Of a DNA stretch of 64,000 nucleotides, positions 1-10,631 are shown piece after piece. The DNA is from Posidonia oceanica (taxonomy: Eukaryota; Streptophyta; Magnoliopsida; Alismatales; Posidoniaceae). The notes beneath the pieces are model-generated. The model ran no database searches. It had not been told where the DNA came from and worked only from the letters and a program-made list of their open reading frames with translations. Made by a program: the position numbers and the translations under genes. Position 1 is the first letter of the stretch, and each line of letters opens with the position of its first letter. The stretch lies in the NCBI GenBank assembly GCA_037176725.1, contig JAZBRS010000020.1, forward strand, positions 102,628,501-102,692,500. Reading direction: 5' to 3'.

Positions 1-717
1 CCGTTTTGCGTGCCGTCTTGCTTTTCACCCGTTTTTGCGTGCCGCTCTTGTTTCTTGCCTCGTTTTACGCCGTTTTCCCTTGCATGTCGATCGCATTGCT
101 TGGTTTTGCCTTTGTTTTGCTTTTTCGCTTGCATTTGCATATAGGGCTGTGATGCTTACTGCCTGGTGTTCTCACTAGCTGGGTTTCGCCCGGTTCGGAA
201 CACAGACAGCGCAGCTGAGCACTTAGAGAGCACGTTTACTTCTTTGCTTTGCATCTCTCCACTTAGAGCACACCTTGAGCGTTCATTTAGGCATTCATAG
301 GCACATAGGCATTCAAATCTGCATTTCCCTGCGTATGCGAGCGTAAGCCTAGAAAGACCGATTCTCGGGCGTGTCGGGGGTGCCTAACACCTTCCCCGCG
401 CGTAACAGGAGTCCTTGCCCTGTCTTTTGGCCCGCAATGACCATATCGCCTTATCCTAGGCTAGAGTCATCTCATTTGCATGCATTTGCATTTGTTTTCC
501 CTTTGCATTGCTTTGCTTTGCATTTTTTGCTTGGTTTTGCGTGTTCAATCCACGCATTTCCCCGATTTTCCTTGTCTTTTGTTAATAGACATGGTGGCGA
601 CTCTGATTTGTCTTATCTTTCTCTTTTCTCCTCGATTTTAAGTGTTTTCGAGTTGAGCCTCTTCCTCGGATCAAATCGCCGCTAATAGTAAGCCTGATTC
701 CGATTGAGATTACTACA
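1..717 (+). repeat. 5' LTR of element A (last 717 bp)
   Basis: Ends in GATTACTACA at 717 with the PBS one base later. It holds the tail of a 30-bp minisatellite (1-60), the conserved hairpin box at 376-397 and a PBS-like sequence TGGCGACTCTG at 595-605. It matches 13863-14582 closely. Confidence 0.9.
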
Positions 718-718
718 G

Positions 719-736
719 TGGCGACTCCGCTGGGGA
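719..736 (+). promoter_or_regulatory. Primer binding site of element A
   Basis: TGGCGACTCCGCTGGGGA begins with the TGG expected opposite a tRNA 3' CCA end, one base after the LTR. Ogre-type elements are reported to use tRNA-Arg; I could not check which tRNA matches here. Confidence 0.85.
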
Positions 737-2008
737 TGCCAGACTCCGGCTTTCGTTCCTGGCTTTTTTCGCTCGCCTGTTTTGCAGCTTTGTCTGCCTT
801 GTGTGCCTTCTTCGCCTGTTTTGCTCGCTTTTCTGTGCAAACTCCTAGCAAGTCGCTTCATGGCTACTTTGCTTAGGTTTTGCACCTCTTTTGCCTCGAT
901 TTGCGCTCCCTTTTGCTTGGCTTTGCTTCTCTGCTTGTTTATTTACTTATTGTCTTGCTTATGCTCTTACTTCCTTTACAGCTTACTTGTATTTACTTTC
1001 CTTGCCTTACCTGCTTTTTACTGCTTTATTCTTGCACATTACATGTCTACATACTTGTTTGGCAACAATGCATGCTTTTTGAATGCTGAATGCTTTTCTT
1101 ACACATTTGCTATGACACTACGCACGCACATGCCTTGCATATATGCCTTTTGACATGATGAATGCTTTTTCTTCACTATCATGCTCACGAACACTCGCAC
1201 ATGCCATGCACTTGCCTTTTGCTGTGTTGTATGTTGTTTGCCTGCCATGTCTGACTGATTTTCTTCCCTTTCGCACTTGCCATGCCTAGGACAGTAGAAA
1301 CATGTTTGCTCTCCCTTTTGCCTAATCTAAAAGCTACAATAAAGCTAAACAATAACTTCTAAGCACAACTAGAGCCAATAACTTACAATTTTTCCCCCTT
1401 TCTGGTTAATAAAACGCAAGTAAAAGACTCTAAAGCATCTTGCATGATTGATTCATCTTAGAAAGCATGCATTCTCTCTTCTGAGTCCACCCACAGTCTG
1501 CGAAGGATGGTCCCGGCCTCTTGTTCCACCGCTTTGGGCGTGGCGCAAGTCAGTCGGTCTGTCCCCCCCTTGTTCGGGGGTCGTGTCGGTGTTAGTAGAG
1601 GGTACCACCCACGCTTTGGCGGGGTAGAGGCCACCAACGCACCACCCTGTTATTACCTGAGCTTTGGGCCAGGAGTTAGACAGGGGACCTGCTTTTTCTG
1701 ACCTGGAGTCTGTCTAAACCCACTACCCTTGAGTGCGTCCTAGTAGGTCATCTACTCAGGACATGCATGGTGAGAGAGCGCATCTTAGGACATTCACTTG
1801 CATGTATGCCATTCATGCCACCCCTAATAACTCTTTATTGCATACAACCTCTAACATCTTTACTCTTTTGCAGGTACGTGCGGGATCCGCTGCCTGGACT
1901 CTGAGCGTCCTTCCTCTGAGCTACTCGTCGCTTCCGGCAATAGTTTTCCTTAGAACTTTACTTCTTTCTCTCTCGTCGCAGCTTCCGCTCACTTAGACTC
2001 AGTCAGCA
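737..2008 (+). other. Untranslated leader of element A
   Basis: About 1.27 kb with no convincing ORF. Blocks near 1500-1700 match the leader of element B near 32650-32840. One block is a short GC hairpin (CCCCC 1565-1569 / GGGGG 1576-1580). A sequence resembling a splice acceptor followed directly by a donor, TTTTGCAG|GTACGTG, lies near 1867-1880. No additional ORF1 upstream of gag, as in classical Ogre, is visible. Confidence 0.6.
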
Positions 2009-4147
2009 ATGGCCCAGTCTGTCGGTGGGCTCCACTTTACCGTTGATTCGGAGGGGTTTACCACTTGGGTTCCTCCGGATGTCACTTCTATTCACTCTGT
2101 GCCCTCTATGACACCAGGATTCCATCCTCAGGCATCTAGGGCACTCCCTTCTGCTGCGGGTCTTTGGCAAACTTGTGTCACTCCGGATCCGGTCGTCGAA
2201 TCTGTCTTGATGACCGCCCCTCGCGCTTCGGAGGCGCCTCTGACCCCTTCGTCCTTGGGATATGTCGTTCCCGACATCCCTTCTACTGCGGCGACCTTTG
2301 CTTTAGGTTCTCAATCTCTTGAGTCCGCCTCTCGGCCTGTTCTGTAATTCAGTGTTCCCACTCACGGGTCCCCTGAAGTGCGGTATCGGCACCTGATGGA
2401 CCTTGCCCACACACTGCAGGGTATGGCTCTTTCAGTTCGACCCTCTTGTATTCCTGTTGCCCCTGAGGTTCCTCTGCGGCCTGCTGTTGCACACACTGCA
2501 CTCCCGCCCAGGCCATCGCCCCAGCTACACATTGCTCCGGTGATGAGGGCGCGGCATCTGTCTCCTGCTTCTGCACAACACTATGCACTGCATACAACTC
2601 CCTTTCCTGGTGATCAGTCTTTTGGGCTGGTTGGAGCACAGTATCCCACTGGTTCGCTGCCCGGCATCGCGCCTATGCAGCAACTGCTGCTCCAACAATC
2701 TGCACATCGCACTACACAGCATATTGCCCATCCATCTCCCTTGCATCAGGTTCAGAACCCAGCATGCTTTCCTGCCTACACTGCACGCACGCACGGATAC
2801 GTCGGCCATCCCGTTGCTCCACCAGGCGATGTGATGGTGGATCCGGAGGAGCACTTAGGTGCGACCCACTCGGCGTATGTGGTCCCTGCCCTTGTTGCCT
2901 CATTTCCTATGGCAGCCAATCCAAACCCCATCAATGACAGGATGGACGTTCTAGAGAAAGCACTACGTCTAGTGCAGGGCAAGGACCACCAGTCTTACCA
3001 GTTTCGCGACCTTTGTCTCTTTCCCGAGGCCGCACTCCCTTCGAAGTTCCGCATCCCGGTCTTCGATAAATACAATGGTAAAGGCTGTCCTATTTCGCAT
3101 CTGAAGGCATACTGCGGGGACCTTGCTCAGCTTTAGGCTGATGAAAGGCTCCTTATCCGCCTGTTTCAGAAGAGTTTGACCGGCCCCGCGTTCAAGTGGT
3201 TCACTTCCCTTGACATGGCCACGGTTTGAACTTGGATGGATCTTTCTCAGGCCTTCCTTGAGCAGTATGCTTTCAACCTCGACCTGATCCCCAAGAGGGA
3301 GGATCTCGTCGCCATCTGGCAGAGACCCCAAGAGCCATTCGGGGAGTATGTCGGTCGCTGGTGTTCCTTAGCCACCCAAGTCAAAGATAAACCCTCCGAG
3401 GAGGATTCTATCGAGATGATCGTTAAAGGGGCGCTGCCAGTGATTGGGACTCTGCTTTGCATTCAGCACATCACTAGTCATGCATCGCTGATTAGGGCTG
3501 GTGTCCGCGTGGAAAGCTCACTACGAAGTGGGCATTTCCCCGCACTTTCTGCATTGGCTAGGCAGGCCAACACCTCCGGCAATCACCGCAGCAACAACAA
3601 CAATAGCTCCACTCCTGACCGCTCCGAACAGCTCTCCGAATTATGTGTCGATCTTTCCGAGGAGCCTGCCTATGCAGAGAGTCAACTAGACCCTTTTCCG
3701 CTAGAGCACGCACCTAATTTTGCACCCACTGAGCACACTGCCACCGTCGAGCCCATGCATCACGTCGCACCCGCTCGGCAAGGACTCCATCCGGGGCGAA
3801 GACGACCTCGCCGGGCTGAGTGTGATTACACGCCTCTCCCCGAACCACTGAGCGCCATCTTCCCTCAAGTTGAGTCGCTCCTGAGGCTCCCAGCTGTCCG
3901 TCCGTCACCAAATCCCCCTCCGTGGTGGCATGATACGGATCAGTTCTGCAGTTTCCATCGGGCCACCGGGCACTCGACGGACAACTGCCTCGCTCTCCGG
4001 GATGCCGTTCAACGCCTGATCGACCGCAGGATCATCAGCGTTGGCGAGCAGGAGCCTACACACACACATACACCTGCACTTGCACGCCCTAGTGTAGCCA
4101 ATCCTTCCTCCACCGGAACCTCGGGGGGTTACCCTAATCTTTTCTGA
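2009..4147 (+). pseudogene. gag: Gag polyprotein, element A (three in-frame stops)
   Basis: Capsid/nucleocapsid polyprotein that would package element RNA. The start is ATG 2009 in GTCAGCAATGGCC, the same context as gag of element B. One frame runs to TGA 4145-4147, interrupted by TAA 2345-2347, TAG 3134-3136 and TGA 3227-3229. The N-terminal third is Pro/Ser-rich and low complexity. The retrotransposon gag (capsid) domain lies at about 3040-3540, with the LIRLFQKSLTGPAFKWF-like block. A degenerate knuckle C-x2-H-x4-H-x4-C lies at 3947-3988. The frame ends soon after the knuckle, where the gag of element B continues for about 380 codons into protease. Comparison with element B suggests TAG 3134 arose from a CAG codon. 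The copy is non-functional as it stands. Confidence 0.85.
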
Positions 4148-4548
4148 ATCCCGCTCTGCTCCGATGGATCCTTTTGATCCCATCGGCGCGATCCTCTTCT
4201 TCCGTCCTCCCTATCTCGTCCGAGGGACGCTCGGAGATGCAACGGTAGCATCGACAGCAAGACCAGGTGCAGCGTCATCCAGGTAAGTTCTTCTCCAACT
4301 TTTGCAGCCAATAGTGGACCCTGCCGACAACATCAGCAGCGTAGGAGCGAGCCCAGTGCCTCCCTCCCGAGGTTGCAGACAGGTAAGCCCTCCTAACCTC
4401 TCTTTTGTTTTCTGCATTGTCTTTTCTTTTCGTTTTGTTTTGTTTTTGCGGTTTTTCGCCTTGCCTGAAAATCATAAAAAGTATAAAATCAACAAAACTC
4501 ATTAAAAAGCATGCATCTCTTCTGCTTCTTGCATTCATCTCATCACCC
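4148..4548 (+). other. Junction region where pol is missing in element A
   Basis: No ORF. Coding-like similarity to gag of element B fades near 4190. Two donor-like sites, CAG|GTAAGT near 4280 and CAG|GTAAGC near 4380, follow each other. From 4380 the sequence matches the start of the element C interior (15850 onward), so this marks the left edge of a 3' non-coding block shared by A and C. Confidence 0.55.
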
Positions 4549-5046
4549 GGGCTGGCACCCCAAACTGCTCGGCGAAAGGTCCGTCAACCTGTCATCCTCC
4601 TCAGCTGATCATCCCCAGCTGAGTCCCCAGCGGGCTGGCACCCCAAACCGCTCGGCGAAAGGTCCGTCAACCTGTCATTCTCCTCAGCTGATCGTCCCTA
4701 GCTGAGTCCTCAGCGGGCTGGCACCCCAAACTGCTCGGCGAAAGGTCCGTCAACCTGTCATCCTCCTCAGCTGATCATCCCCAGCTGAGTCCCCAACGGG
4801 CTGGCACCCCAAACTGCTCGGTGAAAGGTCCGTCAACCTGTCATTCTCCTCAGCTGATCGTCCCTAGCTGAGTCCTCAGCGGGCTGGCACCCCAAACTGC
4901 TTGGCGAAAGGTCCGTCAACCTGTCATCCTCCTCAGCTGATCATCCCCAGCTAAGTCCCCAGCGGGCTGGCACCCCAAACTGCTCGGCGAAAGGTCCATC
5001 AACCTGTCATTCTCCTTAGCTGATCGTCCCTAGCTGAGTCCTCAGC
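4549..5046 (+). repeat. 83-bp tandem repeat, six units in alternating subtypes
   Basis: Units start at 4549, 4632, 4714, 4798, 4881 and 4964. Each begins GGGCTGGCACCCC and contains GAAAGGTCCGTCAACCTGTC followed by TCAGCT...AGCTGA. Two subtypes alternate (GATCATCCCC versus GATCGTCCCT), giving a 166-bp dimer. Both parts of the unit can fold into short hairpins. Confidence 0.9.
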
Positions 5047-5397
5047 GGGCTGGCAACCCTAACTGCTCGGCGATAGGTCCGTTAACCTGTCATCCCCGGG
5101 CTGGCAACCCTAACTGCTCGGCGATAGGTCCGTTAACCTGTCATCCCTGGGCTGGCAACCCTAACTGCTCGGCGATAGGTCCGTTAACCTGTCATCCCCG
5201 GGCTGGCAACCCTAACTGCTCGGCGATAGGTCTGTTAACCTGTCATCCTCGGGCTGGCACCCCTAACTGCTCGGCGATAGGTCCGTTAACCTATCATTCG
5301 GGCTGGCAACCCTAACTGCTCGACGATAGGTCCGTTAACCTGTCATCCTCGGGCTGATATCCCTAACTATTCGGCGATAGGTCCGTCAACCTATCAC
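5047..5397 (+). repeat. 51-bp tandem repeat, seven units
   Basis: Units start at 5047, 5098, 5149, 5200, 5251, 5300 and 5351. The unit is the first part of the 83-bp unit without the AGCTGA segment. It contains GATAGGTCCGTTAACCTGTC, a 7-bp stem (one G-T pair) around a CCGTTA loop. Confidence 0.9.
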
Positions 5398-6875
5398 CTT
5401 GCACATTCCTCTGCACATAGCTATCATCTCATGCATTCATGCCATCCTGTACATATCCGTCATCATGCATATCACCTTCTACACATACATGTCATTTCAT
5501 GCATCCTGTAAAGCAAAAGCACCAAAAAAAAATCAAGAAAATCAAAAAACGTAAAAATATTTTCTCGCATTGCTGTTGATTTTCCCTTTTATGTTTTCTT
5601 AAACCTGAAAAACCATAAAAAATACAAAACCAATGCAAAAACCTAAAAGCATGCTTGTCCCTTCCCTTCTAAAAAATACAAAACCCATAAACATTTGTAT
5701 AATCAGAAACCTGGCTATGGACAAGCAAGCAGCGCCTAGAGGATGTCAAGCAGCGACAGTCTCAGGCAGGTCTCACCCGAGCAGCGCCATCTCTTGCATG
5801 TGGCCACAAAGTGAGACTGAGAGCAGAATAGAGCATCCCGCTGAGTTTCAGAACACTACAAGCAGGATCCACCTTATCAAGAGAGTCCACCGAACATGGA
5901 GAGGACCGAAGCAGAGCGGAGCATAGCTAGAGGCTGCAAGCACACATTGCAGAGGCTGAGGGTGTATGCGGATCAGCCGAACTCTTAATGCCTCATCAGG
6001 GACTGCTACCCCAAGAGGGCGAAGACATGCATATCCAAAAGAATAGAGATCATGTGAGCAAAAGAATATGATAACATGATATGCATGCTGAGCACAAAAG
6101 AAAAATGAAGAGAGAAGTTGAAGAAAGAAGGCGCTCATGAGAGGAGTGATTCGGACGAGCGTCGAAGCCACCTCAGTTATCCACATCAAGCGCCACACTG
6201 GCAACTGCACAAGACATCATATCTGGAGGACCTGGCCCCACCCTCCGAGCGCAGCAGCACGCTCCAACCCCTGTGCAGACAACACTTATTTCCAAGAAGG
6301 CTAGATGCAGATCCAATCACTCATGAGGGCAAAAGAAACAACATCCTGTGAGCGTTAAAAGCGGTAGTCGGTCCCCGAGGAATTAAGACGGAGGTTGTGA
6401 AGCTGCATCCAACGCTTCTGCTACCTACCTGCAGCTAAAGGCTATTCTCTGCAAAGCCAAAGCCTCATCCTGAGCCAAGAGTGAGAAAGAGAGCCACCGA
6501 CCACAACTCGGCATGGCGCTACTCGAGGATCGAGTCTCCTGAGTCAGGAAGTGCAGAAGCACCCTTTTAGCGCAGTTGCTTTTGAGTCCAAAGCCACCAA
6601 AAAATGCATGCTGTAATATACTATCACCTTCTTTCCTCTCTGTTTTCGAAAATTGGAGTCAAGGATGAGCACTTTTGCCTGACCTCGCTCAGAGGCTCTG
6701 CGTTTTTCAAAAGTTTTGCCGCCCACCGCGTTGGGTAGGTCCTGGATGACCGGCATGTCCCTTGTTTGTCACCTCGTGACGCTACGAAGCATACCCGCGC
6801 TGAGACCATTGCACGCCCACCATTGGGGGTTTCCTGTTTTCTATGTATCCGCCTGCATCCCTCATTCTTTGCATC
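5398..6875 (+). other. Non-coding 3' region of element A, conserved with element C
   Basis: No credible ORF. Blocks at 5700-6560 match element C 16190-17060, for instance the shared AGTCAGGAAGTGCAGAAGCA-type stretch. The region is purine-richer than its surroundings. Its function is unknown; conservation between two differently decayed elements suggests either common descent or a cis role. Confidence 0.6.
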
Positions 6876-7282
6876 CGGGCTGGCACCCCTAACTGCTCGG
6901 CGATGGGTTCGTCAACCTATCATCCATCCGCCTGTTCATCCACCCTTGCATTCTGGTGCCAGGGGCGCTTCGGCTGTCCCCTGGTATCATTCTGATACTA
7001 GGGACATCTTTTTCGGCTGCCCTGTGGTATCATCCCCAGCCTATCACTCCCGGGCTGGCACCCCTAACTGCTCGGCGATAGGTTCGTCAACCTATCATCC
7101 ATTCATCTATCCATCCTCGCATTTCGGTACCTGGAGTGCTTCGGCTGTCCCCTGGTATCATCTTGTTTGCTGCCCCTCGATATCCCATTTCCATCCTCGT
7201 TTGGGCTGACATCCCCAACTGTCACGGGAGCATCTCTAGGCCTCTGCCTGGCTCGGTATCCCCCCCCCTTTCCACCCTCAGT
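6876..7282 (+). repeat. Stem-loop modules: two GATAGGT units flanking paired hairpins
   Basis: Two GGGCTGGCACCCCT...GATAGGTTCGTCAACCTATC modules (6880-6935 and 7052-7100) surround a hairpin, CCAGGGG 6959-6965 with CCCCTGG 6978-6984, and a second GATAC...GTATC hairpin (about 6994-7032). The same pair of hairpins occurs in elements B, C and E. Confidence 0.75.
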
Positions 7283-7820
7283 GGGCTGATAGCCCAAACT
7301 ATCCGGTGATGAGTCCATTAACTCCTCAGCGGGCTGATAGCCCTAACTGTCCGGCGATGAGTCTGTTAACTCCTCAGCGGGCTGATAGCCCTAACTATCC
7401 GGCGATGAGTCCGTTAACTCCTCATTCGGGCTGATAGCCCTAACTATCCGGCGATGAGTCCGTTAACTCCTCATTCGGGCTGATAGCCCTAACTATCCGG
7501 TGATGAGTCCGTTAACTCCTCACTCGGGCTGATAGCCCTAACTATCCGGTGATGAGTCCGTTAACTCCTCACTCAGGCTGATAGCCCTAACTATCCGGTG
7601 ATGAGTCCGTTAACTCCTCACTCGGGCTGATAGCCCTAACTATCCGGCGATGAGTCCGTTAACTCCTCACTCGGGCTGATAGCCCTAACTATCCGGTGAT
7701 GAGTCCGTTAACTCCTCACTAGTGGGCTGATAGCCCTAACTATCCGGTGATGAGTTCGTTAACTCCTCAGCGGGCTGATAGCCCTAACTATCCGGTGATA
7801 GGCCCGTTAACTTATCACTC
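7283..7820 (+). repeat. 49-bp tandem repeat, eleven units
   Basis: Units start at 7283, 7331, 7379, 7428, 7477, 7526, 7575, 7624, 7673, 7724 and 7772. The unit is GGGCTGATAGCCC (a perfect 5-bp hairpin) followed by AACTATCCGG and GATGAGTCCGTTAACTCCTC (7-bp stem, one mismatch). The last unit changes to GATAGGCCCGTTAACTTATC. Confidence 0.92.
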
Positions 7821-8666
7821 ATTTCATCGTAGAGTAAATAGCATTCTGTTGCATATCATGGCATATCATCAGCATTCGCATTGCATAACATCATATAGCT
7901 TCATTGTGTCCTCTGTAGAGTCAGTCCTAGTACTGCATTCCATCATTGCACGGGCATGGCGTGCTTAGGATTTGAACCCCTAGCTCGTGTATTGCCTAAG
8001 GTATCATCCTCGGCACCCGCAAGACTTTCGCAGCTTGCCGGCTCTGGATGATACTCGCAGTAGTATGCGGCCTTGGGATCGTTTTCCCGATTCCGTATGC
8101 CTGGCGCTCCACTGTTTATACCCTGCATTCCACTGCATAACATTGCATAACATTGCACCCTTATTGCGCTGCTACTCCTCTGTGGTCCTTACACCAACTT
8201 CCGCACTTCGCCTTCCCGGGCCTGCGCCCGCCAATGCATGCACATCCACAGCATATTTACTTCTCAGCACTTTACTTTCCAGCATCTTTACTTTCCAGTA
8301 TCTTTACTTTTCAGCCTTTTACTTTCAGCACTCGCATCGCCTATGCCTACAGCAGAAGCTTGGCAAACGGCACCCCCGCGCTAGAGCTGCACACAGCTCA
8401 GCGCACCCCCTCGCCCGACTCTCCCGAAGTATTGTCCGGCGATCTTGCATTGCATTTTCCACCCTCCCGCGTGCATGCACCATCTCGCTTTCCCCTAGAG
8501 GAGTACAGCGCAATAAGCTTTAGCATAAGCATACCATTTGCATTTACACACTGCACATTCATCCATCTGCACCCTGCATCTTGCATTGCGGCAACAGGCT
8601 ACGATTTTCGGTGCATCCGTCGAATAAGTAGCTCACGCCCATAGCAAACCGCTGCTTCCGCTGGTC
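7821..8666 (+). other. End of the internal region of element A, with a T-arm-like motif
   Basis: No ORF of note; rich in GCATT. GGATTTGAACCCC at about 7968-7980 resembles the reverse complement of a tRNA T-arm/B box, and occurs in related form in C and E. Sequence from 8340 to 8510 also matches the ends of the C and E interiors. Confidence 0.5.
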
Positions 8667-8750
8667 AGATGGGGTGTCTTGTCAACCCTGAGCAGCGGCC
8701 TCGCTCCGCTTGACCTTGCTCAGGGAGGGGCATCCGTTGACACCCCATCT
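8667..8750 (+). promoter_or_regulatory. Stem-loop spanning the PPT and the 3' LTR start, element A
   Basis: The outer stem is AGATGGGGTGTC 8667-8678 with GACACCCCATCT 8739-8750, 12 bp, the right arm being the LTR start itself. The inner stem is CCCTGAGCA 8686-8694 with TGCTCAGGG 8717-8725, 9 bp. Both are perfect; the PPT lies in the right arm. Confidence 0.75.
8722..8734 (+). promoter_or_regulatory. Polypurine tract of element A
   Basis: AGGGAGGGG followed by CATC and the LTR. It would prime plus-strand DNA synthesis. The same tract precedes the 3' LTRs of B and C. Confidence 0.85.
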
Positions 8751-10623
8751 TGGCAGGCTTGGACCTTGGAGCCCTCCTGGTGATTGCTGGACTCAAACCC
8801 AAACTAAACCAAACCCTAAAAAACCAAGCCAACTTGACCTAAGGCTTTACCCCTCTTCCCAAACTCAAAACTTGACCAAAATCCATAGGAAAACCCACCA
8901 GCACCCACTTAGCAAACCTGCCCAAGAACTTAGAAATTCTCAAACCAAGACCATTCCCAAAAACCCTAGAAAACCTAGGTGAAACTCCCCTTTTTCTACA
9001 CCTTGAAACCCCTCCAAAACCTTCTTAGAATCAAACCAAAACCTCAGAACCAACACTAGAAACCCTAGGCTACCCACTCTCCAATTTTCATCCCATTCCA
9101 AGACCTCTAAGCCTCTCATTTGCCCTAATTATCCTTTTCTCTCTCTGGGATTATCTTTTTCTCTCTCCTCTCTCTCTCCTGATTATCGTCTCTCTTTTCA
9201 TCCCCTTCTAGCCCTTTTTCTTGCCTGGCCGTGGGCCCCCTTTGTGCTTCTATCCTTCCTCTATCTTACTCCTATTTTTACGTTATTTTTAGCATTTTCC
9301 CTGAATTTTAAAAAATCGTTTTCCCCCAACTCATCTCTTTCCCATGTATTTTTCCCTTTTTCCATTTTCTTCTTCCTTCTCTTTTCCTTTTTCTTTCCTT
9401 TGCTAAAAACCATAAAAACCCATAAAAATCTGTAAAACTCTAAAACGTAAGAAAAACAAACCAGAACTCTAAGAAAAACAATTAAAAAACATTAAACAAG
9501 CAATTAAAAACTTAAACCTAACTAAATCAAGCTAAAATAGAAAATCAAACATGCAAACTAAAAAATGCAAAACAAACTAAAAGAAAATACTGAAAAATCA
9601 AGGAAAAAACTAAAATAAAATCAAAACCCACCAAAAGTGAAAACCCTATCAAAAGCATTAAAAAACAAACCCTAAAAAGAAGTAAAACAATTAAAACACT
9701 AAGATAAGTAATTAATGAAAGAAAAAAGCCTAACTTAGCAAACCTAAGAAAAAACAACCTAAGAACTTAATTAAAAAGAAAATGAAAAACACATTAAAAA
9801 GACTTAAAAACACTCCATCAAATCAGAGAAACCCAATTAAAAAAACATCAAGAAAAAAATCAACAAATAAAAATCAAAAACCTAATTCAAAAGACTTAAG
9901 AAAGAAAAAACCTAAGAGACTAAAACTAAAAGCCCATACCCCATCCTAGTTAATATAAAAGTAAATCCTAAAAAATCCCAATTAACGTCCTAAGTGTTTA
10001 ACAAGAAAAATACAATTAAAAGAAAAATTTAAAAAAGACTTAACAACACTTAATCAAGTGGAAAACAAATTAAGAACAAAACAAAACCCTAAAACCCTAA
10101 TCAAGCCCAAAACACACTAATTAACCCAAAACAGTCATTAAAAAATCTAATTAAAATCCTAACTCACAACACAACACCCTAATATTTTTACTTATTTTTA
10201 ATTTATTTTTTCCTAATTTTATTTCCTCTCTTTTCCCTCTCTTTCTTTCTTTCTTCCTTCTCATTTTTCTTTCCTATTTCCTTGCTGGGCCCATCAGCCC
10301 GTTCCTCTCCTTCTTCTTTATTTTTTCTTTTTCTTTTTTTCTTTCGCCCGCGGCCCGGCCCAACCTTCTCCACCCTTCTTCTTCCTCAACCTTCTGTGCT
10401 TTCCTCAGCTTTTTCTCCCGCGAGTGGCCAGCTACAGCCCTCCCTCCATCGTTTAAAATTTGAAGCCCTCCATCCAATCACCTACAGAGCTTGCCGCCTC
10501 TCTTCCATTTCAGCACCTTTTCCGAGAGGCATTGAATGCCGGTCGCCTCGCCGTCTCCTGTCCGCTGCGGTGACTGTCGATGGAATTCAAATTCAGCAGC
10601 GCACCAGCAGCTAGCCTCCTCCT

Positions 10624-10631
10624 CATATAAG
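10624..10631 (+). promoter_or_regulatory. Putative TATA box of LTR A
   Basis: CATATAAG lies after a CT-rich tract and before a GAGAG-rich stretch, at the position equivalent to GCATAAAAC in the LTRs of element B. Transcription would start about 30 bp downstream, making U3 about 1.9 kb. Confidence 0.5.

Noticed and set aside
7283..7820. Hammerhead ribozyme: the repeat contains GATGAGTCCGT, like the CUGAUGAGUCCGU of hammerheads
   Set aside because: No GAAA/CGAAAC core segment follows and stem positions do not fit; other arrays change GATGAG to GATAGG or GATAAG, which would destroy the ribozyme core.
10083..10106. Telomere-like CCCTAAA repeats in the A-rich LTR zones
   Set aside because: Only two adjacent copies at a time within generally AAACCC-rich sequence; no array.
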